A stretch of DNA of 43,534 nt from Athalassotoga saccharophila (GCF_009936215.1 NZ_AP019553.1:1-43534), one strand, 5' to 3'. Counted from the stretch's first letter, positions 34,427 through 43,336 are shown. Numbers and translations: made by a program. The notes: generated from the sequence alone by a model not told the origin.

Positions 34427-36270
34427 CCCACATTTCGCACATCTTTGATCAGAAATAATATTTTTCATATTCAACTCCCAAAAGTCTTATCACTTTGATC
34501 TGCAAATCTTTTAAATTCGCTATCTGTGTGGTTGTTTGCCCATCTGTAACCACATTTACAACGGTTATGTTCATGAAGTTCTGACATATCCACCTGAATG
34601 TCGGCCTGTTTGTCGGCTTTTTCAACTGATTCGGAAATGTTTGCCCTGTCTCTTTCAATGTGCGCCTTATTTCCCATTCCGAAAGCGAGTACACCAATAA
34701 CGTCAATACCATTATCATCACAAGTGCCTGAATCCGTCCGGGCTTTTTCAGATACACATCGCTTACTCCGAAACTTTTGTCTTTCAAAAACCTGAATCCT
34801 CTTTCGACCGTTGTCTGGTTTTTGTAATATTCGAGCACTTTTTCATCTTCAAGTTCAATGTCGTTCGTTGAAAGTATGAATCTTCCGAGTTTTGCTTTGG
34901 CCTTTTCAACCGCTTCTTCATTCAGACCTATCTCAGCATCTATTTCATACATTTCTATCGTCGGATCCCCATCTTTAGGCCTTCCTCTTTTCCCGTCAGT
35001 TCTGACTCTTACGCTCTTTATCTCAAACTTGTCGTATTTGAAAAGAGGATGAGCTTCCATCCATTGTCTGGACTTGTTTATTCCGTCTTCAGAACAAAAA
35101 TACCGTTCTTTCGTCACAGTCTTTTTCAATGACTTTTCCGCTTCTGTCTTGCTTTTTTTCAAATGCCTGTCAAATGTTTTCAGTTCCTGTTCTTTAAGAT
35201 ATTTCGAATTCACCATTATCCATTTTTGTTTTATCCCGCCGTAATTGCTTATTTCGGAATACACTTCATATCCTTCAATTTTGGTCGGACGAAATTCAAC
35301 TTCTTTATTTAGCATTTCTTCAGCCTCTTTTATCGTAGACGGCACATGGCTTATCCAGTATGTTGTTCTGAGTTCGCTAATGTTTTCCGCAGTGTAGAAA
35401 GCACTGTCTGCCACATGATAGACTTTCTTGTCTTTGTCAATGTTCTTCCTGATTGCTTTGACCATTTCTTTGATCGACTCTTTATCCGATTCGTTCCCGT
35501 TGTATGTTTTGGCAAACATCGGCATTCCATGCTGATTTACAACCATCCCTATCACGAATTGTTTCAAATCCTGTCTGTGATCTTTCGAATGACCGAAGGT
35601 GATCTTAAAACCATTCGTCCCGTCTTCCATCTCGTAATTGCCGCTTACACTCACGCTTGTGGTATCGGTGTGAACGAGGTGAACATCCATTTCAAGTTTG
35701 TTCAAAGCGTGCGCCGCTATCTCTTGAAATAATTCCGTTGGACCGTAATCATAAATCTTGTCAAGCACTCTGCCGAGAGCGTCATCGTTAAGATCTTCCG
35801 GTTTAGTTCCTTCGCCTAAAAGTTTCTCAACATCCCAGTTCTCAAAATAACTCCCTGCAAAGTACAATCTCCTGTCAACAAAACCAAGCCCGAGTATGAT
35901 CATCGCTTTTATTATCGCAGACGTTGAAAGATTGAAGTTCCGGACTTTCGGTATTCTCTTTTCAATGACCTCTCCCATTTCAAATTTATCAAATGTCCCA
36001 GCCACAAGTCCATGGTGATCAAGTTGCTTTGTAGTGATTTCCATTTTTCTACCTCCGCTGTCTTTTTCAAATAGATCATAGCAGCAGAAAGGCATAAATC
36101 AATGGACTCTATCCGAAACGGTAAATAGTGGTATAATCTTTGTGATGTGCGTCAAGGTTACAGCAAATGCTTCTTTGGCTATTACTGACTCTAATCATTT
36201 CCCACTTTCAATTTTAAAACATGAGTTTCAAATAAATCCAAAAAACTGTTTTTTATCTGCGGAAAGTGGG
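34427..36270 (-). mobile_element. IS1634-family element (full length)
   Basis: 1844 bp. Terminal inverted repeats CCCACATTTCGCA and (complement) CCCACTTTCCGCA; the 6-bp target duplication ATGTAT is at 34421-34426 and 36271-36276. Inserted in IS256 copy F. A fragment of the same element's end survives at 7741-7769. Confidence 0.93.
34449..36044 (-). CDS. IS1634-family transposase
   Basis: 531 residues from the ATG at 36044, selected because GGAGG lies 7 nt upstream; an earlier ATG at 36095 lacks a site. Features of the IS4-superfamily IS1634 group: the N-terminal DUF4277-like region (LDHHGLVAGTFDKFEMGEVI), the first catalytic Asp in LVHTDTTSVSVSG, the second in YHVADSAFYTAENI, and the Y-x2-R-x-x-E type block YKNQTTVERGFRFLKDKSFG carrying the Glu. 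Full length, likely active. Confidence 0.9.
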   Translation of the reverse strand: MEITTKQLDHHGLVAGTFDKFEMGEVIEKRIPKVRNFNLSTSAIIKAMIILGLGFVDRRLYFAGSYFENWDVEKLLGEGTKPEDLNDDALGRVLDKIYDYGPTELFQEIAAHALNKLEMDVHLVHTDTTSVSVSGNYEMEDGTNGFKITFGHSKDHRQDLKQFVIGMVVNQHGMPMFAKTYNGNESDKESIKEMVKAIRKNIDKDKKVYHVADSAFYTAENISELRTTYWISHVPSTIKEAEEMLNKEVEFRPTKIEGYEVYSEISNYGGIKQKWIMVNSKYLKEQELKTFDRHLKKSKTEAEKSLKKTVTKERYFCSEDGINKSRQWMEAHPLFKYDKFEIKSVRVRTDGKRGRPKDGDPTIEMYEIDAEIGLNEEAVEKAKAKLGRFILSTNDIELEDEKVLEYYKNQTTVERGFRFLKDKSFGVSDVYLKKPGRIQALVMIMVLTLLVYSLSEWEIRRTLKETGQTFPNQLKKPTNRPTFRWICQNFMNITVVNVVTDGQTTTQIANLKDLQIKVIRLLGVEYEKYYF

Positions 36271-37195
36271 ATGTATGCTAATGGGATGACATTCTCCGAA
36301 ATTGGGAATCAGATAGAGGATATTTACGGAGCGGAACTTTCAAATGAAACCTTATCGAGGATAACGGATAAGATAATACCGCTCATGGAAGAATGGAGAA
36401 ACAGGCGGCTTGAAGAAGTATACGCCATAGTTTATCTTGACGGGATAAGGTATAATGTGCGGGAAAATGAACAGGTAATAAACAAGACGGTTTATTTTGC
36501 GGTAGGAATAGATTTAGGTGGACAAAAAGATGTTTTAGGTATGTGGATAGCAGAAACAGAAACATCCAAGTATTGGGCCAAGGTTTTAAGTGATTTACGA
36601 AATCGTGGTGTTAAAGACATTCTCATAATGACAACAGATGGACTTAGTGGGATGAAAGAAGCGGTTGAAGCGATTTATCCTGAAACTGAATTGCAGGGAT
36701 GCGTCGTTCATGTCATAAGGAATGGAATGAAATACGTTTCGTACAAGGATTTAAAAGAGTTCTCCAAGGATACGAAGAGTATATATCAAGCGCCGACAGA
36801 AGAATCGGCACGAAAGGGATTAAACGCTTTGAAAGAAAAGTGGTCTGAGAAATATCCTTTAGCTGTGAATGTATGGGAAAAGAGTTTTGACAGGATATCC
36901 ACGATGTATCAATTTACTCCTGAGATAAGGAAACTCATCTATACTACAAATCCGATAGAAAGTTTTAACATGCAATTGAGGAGGAAAACAAAGAACAGAG
37001 ATGTTTTACCTAACGATACGGCTATATTCAAATTGCTTTATTTGGCAGTAGTTGAGATAAAGAAAAAATGGGTGATGAAGGTAAAAGACTGGAATCAAAT
37101 TTTACAGCAATTAAAGGTACATTTTGGGGAAAGAGTGTCTAAATACTTATGAATACTGACAAAAATGGAGTTTACACAAAACTATTGACAGACCC

Positions 37196-37461
37196 AATAT
37201 AACCTCAAGACTGTTGGGTGACTATGGTATATGCTACAACCCGACAGAGGCTGGATCCCGTGCAAATACAGTCCATTATGCATCCTTCCGGATTGTCTCT
37301 ATTTGTTTTAATCAAAGACTATAATATATGATCTGACAGATATCATTATACCTTACCGTACAAATGAATATTCTATTTCACAGATCACAAAATAAACTTA
37401 CTATCAAGCCTGGAATCCAAATCGGTCTACAACTGGCCTGCCACATTTCCAGCATCGCTAA
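37196..37461. other. Non-coding stretch after IS256 copy F
   Basis: 266 bp with frequent stops in all frames. No signal recognised; probably the degraded 5' side of the next, partial gene. Confidence 0.4.
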
Positions 37462-37782
37462 ATCCTGCCTGTAGAATCCATCTTTTATCTCCGCTTAGAT
37501 GAGTTTGTAATTTCAGGTGCCAAAGTCGAGTGGGTTTCCCTCCCATCAGGATACGTTATATTCAACTTCGAATACGGAAGAACCAAAATGAATATTCTTG
37601 CAGATGAGGATGTATGTATTGAGACAGTACGTACCTTTGTAAGCCGGTTGAAGGAGAACCATACCCCGAACGAGATAAACGAAATCACAGAGAATTCAAA
37701 CAATTCAATGCCATCCAACATAATCAATGTGGACATGACAACTATAAGAGAACTTCTTGAAAAAAGAAAGGTAAAGACATAA
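37462..37782 (+). pseudogene. Partial plus-strand gene of unknown family
   Basis: A frame open from 37462 to the stop at 37780-37782 encodes 106 residues: LPVESIFYLRLDEFVISGAK, then VEWVSLPSGYVIFNFEYGRT and an acidic/Asn-rich tail ending RELLEKRKVKT. There is no ATG, GTG or TTG before Met at 37588, where translation would lose the well-ordered first 40 residues, and no good ribosome-binding site there. I read it as a 5'-truncated gene. Function unknown. Confidence 0.45.
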
Positions 37783-38260
37783 TCTGTACCACATACCTGT
37801 CTTCTAAAATATAGAGCACGTAAACGACGTTAACTGTCAGTCATCCCGAGCATCTCAGCCTTTAAATTTAGACTCTGAAGATCAAATAAGACGATTTACA
37901 CGGGTAAAGCCTCAACATACACAAATCAAATAAACTAACCTCTGAATAAAGACGGCACAAGTAAATAGCGTGCAAAATTAAAATCACGACACGCTTATGT
38001 GTTTGTGTGTATTTGGCAAGATTGCATTTGGCAAGATCAAATTTATCCACACCGCGAAATTGATCCGCGAATATAATCTGCCTTTTTATATATCGCTAAA
38101 GAAAGGTAACTAAGCATGTAAAATAACAATTCAAAAGGCAATGCGTTATTTACACCTATATTATTGCGTGTTATTTTAGGCGCTTTGTGTACGATTATAA
38201 ATTCATTTTGCAACAAAATATATGTTATTTATTTTCGTGAATATATTAGAATATACTATA
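37783..38260. other. AT-rich non-coding region with a consensus DnaA box
   Basis: About 480 bp. It includes a direct repeat ATTTGGCAAGAT (near 38011 and 38025), a perfect TTATCCACA at 38043-38051, a short dyad-like CCGCGAA...CCGCGAA, and three TTATTT-containing motifs around 38140-38235. It may be an auxiliary origin or regulatory region; no gene seen. Confidence 0.45.
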
Positions 38261-38289
38261 TTGATAATTTATCTATTTTATGATATTAT
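38261..38289 (+). promoter_or_regulatory. Promoter of the coiled-coil gene
   Basis: TTGATA (38261-38266) and TATTAT (38284-38289) with 17-bp spacing, 33 bp upstream of the ATG at 38323, which has AGGAGG in front. Confidence 0.6.
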
Positions 38290-38322
38290 ATTTATGCATT
38301 ATGCGTGTTTTAGGAGGATGGT

Positions 38323-39411
38323 ATGGACTACGACGAGTTTGTCTCTTTTATGGCAGATTACAATCAACGACTTTATCCAAATCACAACAATATGTGGAAA
38401 AAGATCCATCTTCTCAATTCCGAAAACCTAAACCGACAAACCCTCAAAACTTTAGACCGCTTTGAATCTACTCTCTCAAAAGCATTAAAGCGTTTTTCGA
38501 AATCAGATATCGAGAGTCTCCTTAATACAGATCACGGTCCAAGACCCCATCCAAATACATTTATCCTTAAGAAACTCGGTATCAGTCCAAAGACATACAA
38601 AACGATCCGGTACGCAATCTTTAACCACACAAGGCATGCAGATGGAAACAATCCGGATAATCTTGTGCCGTCTGTGAATAAATATAATCCCTATATTGAT
38701 AATATTGGTAATTCCCAGAATGAGGAAATAAAGTCTGTTCTGGAGTATGAACCTAAATCATCTTCAGAGGAGAGTAGTCAAGATTGCGAAGTTCAAATTA
38801 AGCAGTTGCAAAGTCAAATTGACGGGATTAAATCCGCAATCAAAAATATGTCCGACAATCTGACAGAGTACCTTATTTCCTACATAACAGACTTTGAAAA
38901 TGATCAAAAAGAAAAACTAAGGGATGATCTTAGAGCGGAGATAAAGCAGATACGGCAGCAAATATCTAAAAAGTATGCACAGATTCAATCTGCAAATGCA
39001 GGAGAGGCTTTTCTTGGTGGACTTTTAGGTGGCGGTGCCGTATTAGCAATTGAAGAGATCATCAAAAAATTGACTTCAAATCCAATTGAAGACCTTGAAA
39101 ATAGAATAAACGAGATTTCGCAAAATATTTATCAAATGAATCAATCTCTTCAAATTCAACAAAGAAATATTGAGATCCTCTTTGAATGGGTAAAATCTAT
39201 AGCTAACATAACAGATGGATTTAATTATCTGAGATTATTTCGTGTACCTATAACGCAAGAAGACTGGGATAGACTTTCAGACGATGTAAAGCAAAGCTGG
39301 TCTCCTTTTCATATAAAACCTCCTCTTACAGATGAAAAGCGGAAAGCGATAGCAGAGTTTATAAAGCGGAATGAACCTCCTACTGTGGAGATGTGTTATG
39401 ACCTCGGATGA
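38323..39411 (+). CDS. Unknown coiled-coil protein with central glycine-rich hydrophobic segment
   Basis: 362 residues; AGGAGG 5 nt upstream of the ATG. Layout: residues 1-110 basic helical region with a possible DNA-binding or HTH character (FILKKLGISPKTYKTIRYAI); 110-155 low-complexity linker; 155-225 coiled coil (CEVQIKQLQSQIDGIKSAIK); 226-245 a glycine-zipper-like hydrophobic stretch (GEAFLGGLLGGGAVLAIEEI); 250-295 a second coiled coil; then a conserved-looking C-terminal domain. The Gly-rich segment could insert in a membrane or mediate assembly. It overlaps the WGR-like gene by 14 nt, so they are probably one operon. No family recognised. Confidence 0.65.
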   Translation: MDYDEFVSFMADYNQRLYPNHNNMWKKIHLLNSENLNRQTLKTLDRFESTLSKALKRFSKSDIESLLNTDHGPRPHPNTFILKKLGISPKTYKTIRYAIFNHTRHADGNNPDNLVPSVNKYNPYIDNIGNSQNEEIKSVLEYEPKSSSEESSQDCEVQIKQLQSQIDGIKSAIKNMSDNLTEYLISYITDFENDQKEKLRDDLRAEIKQIRQQISKKYAQIQSANAGEAFLGGLLGGGAVLAIEEIIKKLTSNPIEDLENRINEISQNIYQMNQSLQIQQRNIEILFEWVKSIANITDGFNYLRLFRVPITQEDWDRLSDDVKQSWSPFHIKPPLTDEKRKAIAEFIKRNEPPTVEMCYDLG

Positions 39412-39643
39412 AATGATTAGATTCACAAAGGTAGACGAAAGCAGGAATATGAAAAGGTTCTATATCCTTTATCCAGTCTACGACACACTTTTAGATGGGG
39501 TGTATGCCGTTGTCTCCGAATACGGAAGGATTGGAAGGACGGGGAGAACCTTCATAAAGCTCTTCACAGATCACAAAAGTGCTGTCAGCTACTATAATCA
39601 CTGCATCTCAAAAAGAATCTATCATGGATATTCAAGAAATTAA
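39398..39643 (+). CDS. WGR-domain-like small protein
   Basis: 81 residues from the ATG at 39398 (GGAG 7 nt upstream). The core VVSEYGRIGRTGRTFIKLFT followed by SAVSYYNHCISKRIYHGY matches the WGR pattern (W/Y-G-R-I-G, aromatic strand, then K...GY). WGR domains bind nucleic acid or link to PARP and helicase-like proteins. As a stand-alone domain coupled to the coiled-coil gene it may be an adaptor. Family call is moderately secure, function unknown. Confidence 0.65.
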   Translation: MTSDEMIRFTKVDESRNMKRFYILYPVYDTLLDGVYAVVSEYGRIGRTGRTFIKLFTDHKSAVSYYNHCISKRIYHGYSRN

Positions 39644-39703
39644 AATCTCTCAAGGAATGGATCTTTATATTTGACCTTGCACATTCAGATATTGCATATG
39701 GCT

Positions 39704-39928
39704 TTACGATTTGTCCATATCCGGTGATAACGACAACATTAACGAAGGTGTTATAGTGCTTATTGCATGCTTGTAGATGATGCTTTGCTGTTTCCCGTCA
39801 TCGACAAACACAACATACTGGTCAAAGGCCTTTACAATCCCATCCACATGGACTCCGTTGACAAGGTACACCCTGACCTCAATCTTTTTGTCTTTGAGTA
39901 TCCCAAGCATTCCGTCTTGAACTGACAT
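39704..39928 (-). CDS. hfq: Hfq-family RNA chaperone (plasmid-encoded)
   Basis: 74 residues with the complete Sm-like fold: Sm1 region KIEVRVYLVNGVHVDGIVKA and FDQYVVFV, then the Sm2 hallmark IIYKHAISTI (family consensus YKHAISTI). The N-terminus MSVQDGMLGILKDKK matches the Hfq start (usually Q-D-x-x-L-N). Hfq forms hexamers that pair small RNAs with mRNAs. The start has AGGAGG 6 nt upstream. It is divergent from the HU gene; their promoters overlap around 39962-39990. A plasmid-borne Hfq is uncommon and could alter host sRNA regulation or act on plasmid RNAs. Confidence 0.92.
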   Translation of the reverse strand: MSVQDGMLGILKDKKIEVRVYLVNGVHVDGIVKAFDQYVVFVDDGKQQSIIYKHAISTITPSLMLSLSPDMDKS

Positions 39929-39961
39929 TATTCCCTCCTGCAGCGTTCGCTATTTTATTTA

Positions 39962-39990
39962 TTGACATTATACTCCAACGATGGTATATT
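39962..39990 (+). promoter_or_regulatory. Promoter of the HU gene
   Basis: TTGACA (39962-39967) and TATATT (39985-39990) with 17-bp spacing, 32 bp upstream of the HU ATG. A minus-strand TATAAT (39967-39972) for hfq overlaps it, so the two divergent promoters may compete. Confidence 0.75.
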
Positions 39991-40022
39991 CATCTAAATC
40001 GCTAACCAAAGGAGAGGATACC

Positions 40023-40292
40023 ATGAACAAAAAGGAACTTGTCAATGAAGTTTCCAAATACACCGGCATGACAAAAAAAGATGTCGCCGAGATCATCGAT
40101 GCAATAACAAGAACTATAGAGAAAACTGTTGGCGGGGGAGAAGAGGTATCTCTGACAGGCTTTGGTAAGTTTCTATCGTATAAAAGGGCCGAGAGGAATG
40201 GAAGGAATCCGAGGACTGGAAAGACAATGAAGATAAAGGCAAAGAAGGTTCCAAAGTTTAGAGCTGGAAAAGATCTTAAGGTCAATTTGTGA
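40023..40292 (+). CDS. hup: HU-family nucleoid DNA-binding protein
   Basis: 89 residues from the ATG at 40023 (AAAGGAGAGG upstream). Canonical HU/IHF fold: MNKKELVNEVSKYTGMTKKD, VSLTGFGKFLSYKRAERNGR and NPRTGKTMKIKAKKVPKF, including the DNA-intercalating proline of the R-N-P loop. Full length. It probably bends DNA at the plasmid origin or in general compaction. Followed by a 208-bp gap. Confidence 0.93.
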   Translation: MNKKELVNEVSKYTGMTKKDVAEIIDAITRTIEKTVGGGEEVSLTGFGKFLSYKRAERNGRNPRTGKTMKIKAKKVPKFRAGKDLKVNL

Positions 40293-40500
40293 CAGTATTG
40301 GTTGTGACCGTTGTCGACGTCGTATCGGGATCGGGTGTATCGGGGGATACTCAATCTTTTTAGAGGGAAGGAAAACATCCCCGTAAAGGGCCCAAAAATG
40401 CGTTTAGAGAGGTTTTGGGGGTGGGGAGAGTAAAAGATACCCAAAACTAATTTACCCCCTTTTTTGGACCTATAGGAGCGTATGGCGGGAGGAGATTGGC
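40293..40500. other. Gap between HU and DUF488 genes
   Basis: 208 bp, locally G-rich. Short repeats of ATCGGG are present around 40325-40350 with a following TTTTT near 40361, possibly a weak terminator. An AGGAGG at about 40489 serves the next gene. Confidence 0.4.
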
Positions 40501-40866
40501 ATGATAAAGGTAAAGCGTGTATACGATGAAGCTGAAAATGATGACGGAAAACGCTTTCTGGTTGAAAGGCTTTGGCCGAGAGGAATCAAGAAAGAATCGA
40601 TAAAGTGCGAATGGCTTAAAGATGTGGCCCCGGATACCAAACTGAGAAAATGGTTCAATCATGAACCTGAAAAATGGGAAGAATTCAAAAAAAGATACTT
40701 TGCACAATTAGAGAATAACAGACATTATCTCGAGCCAATACTTAATGCTGCAAAGAATGGAAATGTTACCCTCTTATACAGCGCGAGAGATAGGATACAC
40801 AACGGAGCCATTGTTTTGAAAGAATACATCGAATCTTTAACGCATGAGGTCGATTCGAATACCTAG
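40501..40866 (+). CDS. DUF488-family protein (YeaO-like)
   Basis: 121 residues spanning the whole family: IKVKRVYDEAENDDGKRFLV, ERLWPRGIKKESIK, the WLKDVAPDTKLRKWFNHEPE block, FKKRYFAQLE and a TLLYSARDRIHNGAIVLKEY end. Conserved arginine and aspartate residues of the family are present. Members are small single-domain proteins, some linked to heme or metal stress, with no established reaction. It stands alone between HU and the helicase, which is on the opposite strand. Confidence 0.88.
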   Translation: MIKVKRVYDEAENDDGKRFLVERLWPRGIKKESIKCEWLKDVAPDTKLRKWFNHEPEKWEEFKKRYFAQLENNRHYLEPILNAAKNGNVTLLYSARDRIHNGAIVLKEYIESLTHEVDSNT

Positions 40867-40881
40867 CATATCATTTTTCCG

Positions 40882-43056
40882 TTATTCTTTCTGAGTGTCA
40901 TCAATTTCTAACATTGTCTTTTCTACGATCCTTTTAATGTCTCCGGAAAAGAGTGTATCGCTGTTTTCAATATCTGCGATATCTGCCTTTTCCCGTGCCC
41001 TTGTCACAGCCACGTAGAGCAGATTTATTTCCTCGATTATGTCCTCTATCTCATTGCTCTCGCCCTTATTTTGCATGTAAATGAATCTCGGTATCCCGCC
41101 CCTTCTTCCTATCGCCTTGAATAAATTGGGATAATCATCTGAGAGATGGATCTCGTCCCATTCAAGTCCTTTGGACGTATGTGCAGTTGTAAGGTAGACC
41201 CGAGCATTTTCTAAATTGAACTGATCCATTGCCTTAAGAAAGCATTTCTCTATCACGGAAGATTTACGCTTTGCTATGCTTATTGCAGACATCATCTCTA
41301 TGTCGTTAACATCTCTTGCATATTCTTCGAGCTCATCCAGTCTTTTGAACCTTTCGAGAAAAGATAGATCCGCTGGAATTTCGTAATTTATCCTTGGATT
41401 CGTGAAAAGTTTTGTAATCGACATTGGAAGTTTGAAAAGTTCGCGGGGATCTCTAACCGTCTTCCAGTCATTGTTTCTAATCATCCAAGAAATTATCTCG
41501 ACTATCTTTGCATTTGTTCTCGTTATAAACGCCTTGTTTGATACGCTTCTGTGTGGCGCAACACCACGTATTCTTATTCTTTCGGCCTTCAGGGTGGAAA
41601 GCAGATTGTTAGCAAGTGTGGCTATTTCTTCATGAAACCTGAAAGAATTGGTAAGAGGCATTTCCTCGGCTCTATCCGAAAGGAACCTTCCAGAGATGTC
41701 AAGACTATTTCTGAATCCATAAATCTTTTGATGCCTGTCTCCTATAACAACCTTCTGACCCTTTATCCTGTTGACTATATCGTAGGTAATAAGATTGCTG
41801 TCTTGTGCTTCATCTAAAAGAATCGCGTCGTATCTCACGCTGTCCGCCATTCCAAGGCGCTGAAATTGCTTGAGATAGAAATTGTGTGTAACAGGGATCT
41901 TTCCATCCTCCATCTTCCTGTAGAACTGTTCGGTGTATCTTAACGCCTTCCCGATGCTTATGGCACCGGTTTTAACAAGAGATAACAGATCAATGTTGTC
42001 CCTGAAAAAAAGGCTGAAATCAAGATCTCCAATCTCCATGACATTGCTGTAGCAAAACTCGTCAAAGATGATTTTGACAGCCCTCGCATAGTCGTAATCT
42101 ACGCCAAGCGTATCTGCTATATTCGGTATCTGGTAGTTATTTACAAAGTTTGATACATTGATTTTATCCTTCATGAAGCCGAAGGCAAGAGAATGTATAG
42201 TTCTTACACTGACATTGCTACCAAAAGTCTTCCTTGCACTCTCGGCAGCAACCCTGTTAAAGACGATATATAAGAACCTTCTCTTTGGATATGTCAGTGT
42301 CAGCAACTTGAGAGTTGTCGTTTTCCCGGTACCGGCAAAGGCACGAACGAGGATGTTCTTCCCATCTCCAAACCTTTTTATTATCTCTTCCTGCTCGTCT
42401 GTCGGTTTTAAGTTCGAAGATTTCGAATCCAAAGACTTTGAATCCAATCGCTTCAATTCTGAAGGTGAAAAAGAAGCGCTGAAAGTTTTAGTGACAGATT
42501 CTGAATCTGGAGATTCTAATTCTGGGTATTTCAAAGGTTTCAGAGACTTGGAGGAAGATTTTACATCTGGATGATCTGGAAGGGTTGATGAACTGGATTT
42601 TTGATTATTTTTGTCATCCAGCTGTGATGTGAAAGATGATCTGAGAAGTTTATCTATTGTTGTGTATTTCGGCCTTGTGTGGATAAAACCGGTCTTCTTA
42701 CTCGAATCATCTACAATTGGGCTACATGGCTTTATCTTATCGAGGATAAAGATTGTCTTTCTCTCTCCGGAGGCAAGAGATTTTACGAATCCTGCGTCTC
42801 TAATTCTTAAGTAATCGATAAAGGGGATATTAGTACCTGGATATATATCGTGGATAAGATCAACATCATCTAATACGGATACGATCCTTGCAAATACCCT
42901 TATGATACCATCTGAATAGAAAGCGATGTATTTTGATGGTTTAAAAGGCCTTCTATTTTTTGCTATGAATAAACCGTACTTAATTGCTGCTTCCTCGTAT
43001 TTGAACCCTGGGATGATAAGAACGTTATTTGTATCTTTCCATTTTCTTTTGATCAC
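40882..43056 (-). CDS. UvrD/Rep-like superfamily 1 helicase with unusual N-terminal extension
   Basis: 724 residues. Residues 1-150 form an unrecognised domain; 150-215 are a Ser/Lys/Asp-rich linker with repeated LDSKS-type units. Helicase core: Walker A VRAFAGTGKTTTLK (about 237-250), Walker B ILLDEAQDS, motif III VIGDRHQKIYGFR, motif V TTAHTSKGLEWDEI, motif VI LLYVAVTRARE. The short core with motif III of this form resembles Fbh1-like SF1A helicases. It ends close to the DUF488 stop (15 bp) and its start faces the origin, so a role in plasmid replication is plausible. The extension may recruit Rep or other partners. Confidence 0.88.
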   Translation of the reverse strand: MIKRKWKDTNNVLIIPGFKYEEAAIKYGLFIAKNRRPFKPSKYIAFYSDGIIRVFARIVSVLDDVDLIHDIYPGTNIPFIDYLRIRDAGFVKSLASGERKTIFILDKIKPCSPIVDDSSKKTGFIHTRPKYTTIDKLLRSSFTSQLDDKNNQKSSSSTLPDHPDVKSSSKSLKPLKYPELESPDSESVTKTFSASFSPSELKRLDSKSLDSKSSNLKPTDEQEEIIKRFGDGKNILVRAFAGTGKTTTLKLLTLTYPKRRFLYIVFNRVAAESARKTFGSNVSVRTIHSLAFGFMKDKINVSNFVNNYQIPNIADTLGVDYDYARAVKIIFDEFCYSNVMEIGDLDFSLFFRDNIDLLSLVKTGAISIGKALRYTEQFYRKMEDGKIPVTHNFYLKQFQRLGMADSVRYDAILLDEAQDSNLITYDIVNRIKGQKVVIGDRHQKIYGFRNSLDISGRFLSDRAEEMPLTNSFRFHEEIATLANNLLSTLKAERIRIRGVAPHRSVSNKAFITRTNAKIVEIISWMIRNNDWKTVRDPRELFKLPMSITKLFTNPRINYEIPADLSFLERFKRLDELEEYARDVNDIEMMSAISIAKRKSSVIEKCFLKAMDQFNLENARVYLTTAHTSKGLEWDEIHLSDDYPNLFKAIGRRGGIPRFIYMQNKGESNEIEDIIEEINLLYVAVTRAREKADIADIENSDTLFSGDIKRIVEKTMLEIDDTQKE

Positions 43057-43336
43057 TTCATTTACCTCTTTTGCTCATCTATGATAATTATACCCGATGA
43101 TAGTTATGAGTTGGATCGATTAGATTTGTGTGTTTAACGTTGTTATTTGGTTTTACCAGATCTATATTGATATAAAATCTTACTTTGAACTTATTTGTTA
43201 GTTTTTAATTTCATATAGGACACAGACGAACTTTATCTGTTTTGTTGTGTTTTAATTGTTTTAAAACTGTTTTGTTAGTTTTCGGCTGCGTCTTTCGGCT
43301 TCGGAGAATGGCTTAAAATAAAGAAAAATAGATTGG
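43057..43336. other. AT-rich origin flank
   Basis: 280 bp between the helicase gene and the iterons. It contains loosely repeated TGTTTTGTTAGTTTT-type units (around 43240-43285) and a GC-rich dyad (TTCGGCTGCG/TTTCGGCTTCGG near 43282-43305). Likely part of the origin (unwinding element) and the helicase promoter; no gene. Confidence 0.5.

Larger units (their letters stand above)
34076..37152 (+). pseudogene. IS256-family transposase, copy F, interrupted
   Basis: Codons 1 to about 117 at 34076-34426 and the rest at 36277-37152. The two halves are the same as in the other copies, so the interruption is recent. A chance frame beginning inside the IS1634 end (36142) reads into the 3' half, but it lacks the N-terminal DNA-binding part. 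Confidence 0.93.
34012..37195 (+). mobile_element. IS256-family element, copy F, split by an IS1634-family element
   Basis: Both IS256 ends are present (GGGAGTATAAG at 34012 and GACAGACCC ending at 37195). The middle holds the IS1634-family element. The outer flanks (AAAAAACT and AATATAAC) do not match, so as with copy A at least one flank was replaced after insertion. Confidence 0.93.

Noticed and set aside
34598-35732. Several plus-strand frames within the IS1634 transposase
   Set aside because: Antisense shadows of a complete transposase gene.
36142-37152. 336-residue fusion frame with a novel N-terminus
   Set aside because: The first about 43 residues are the non-coding end of the IS1634 element; the rest is the 3' half of an interrupted IS256 transposase.
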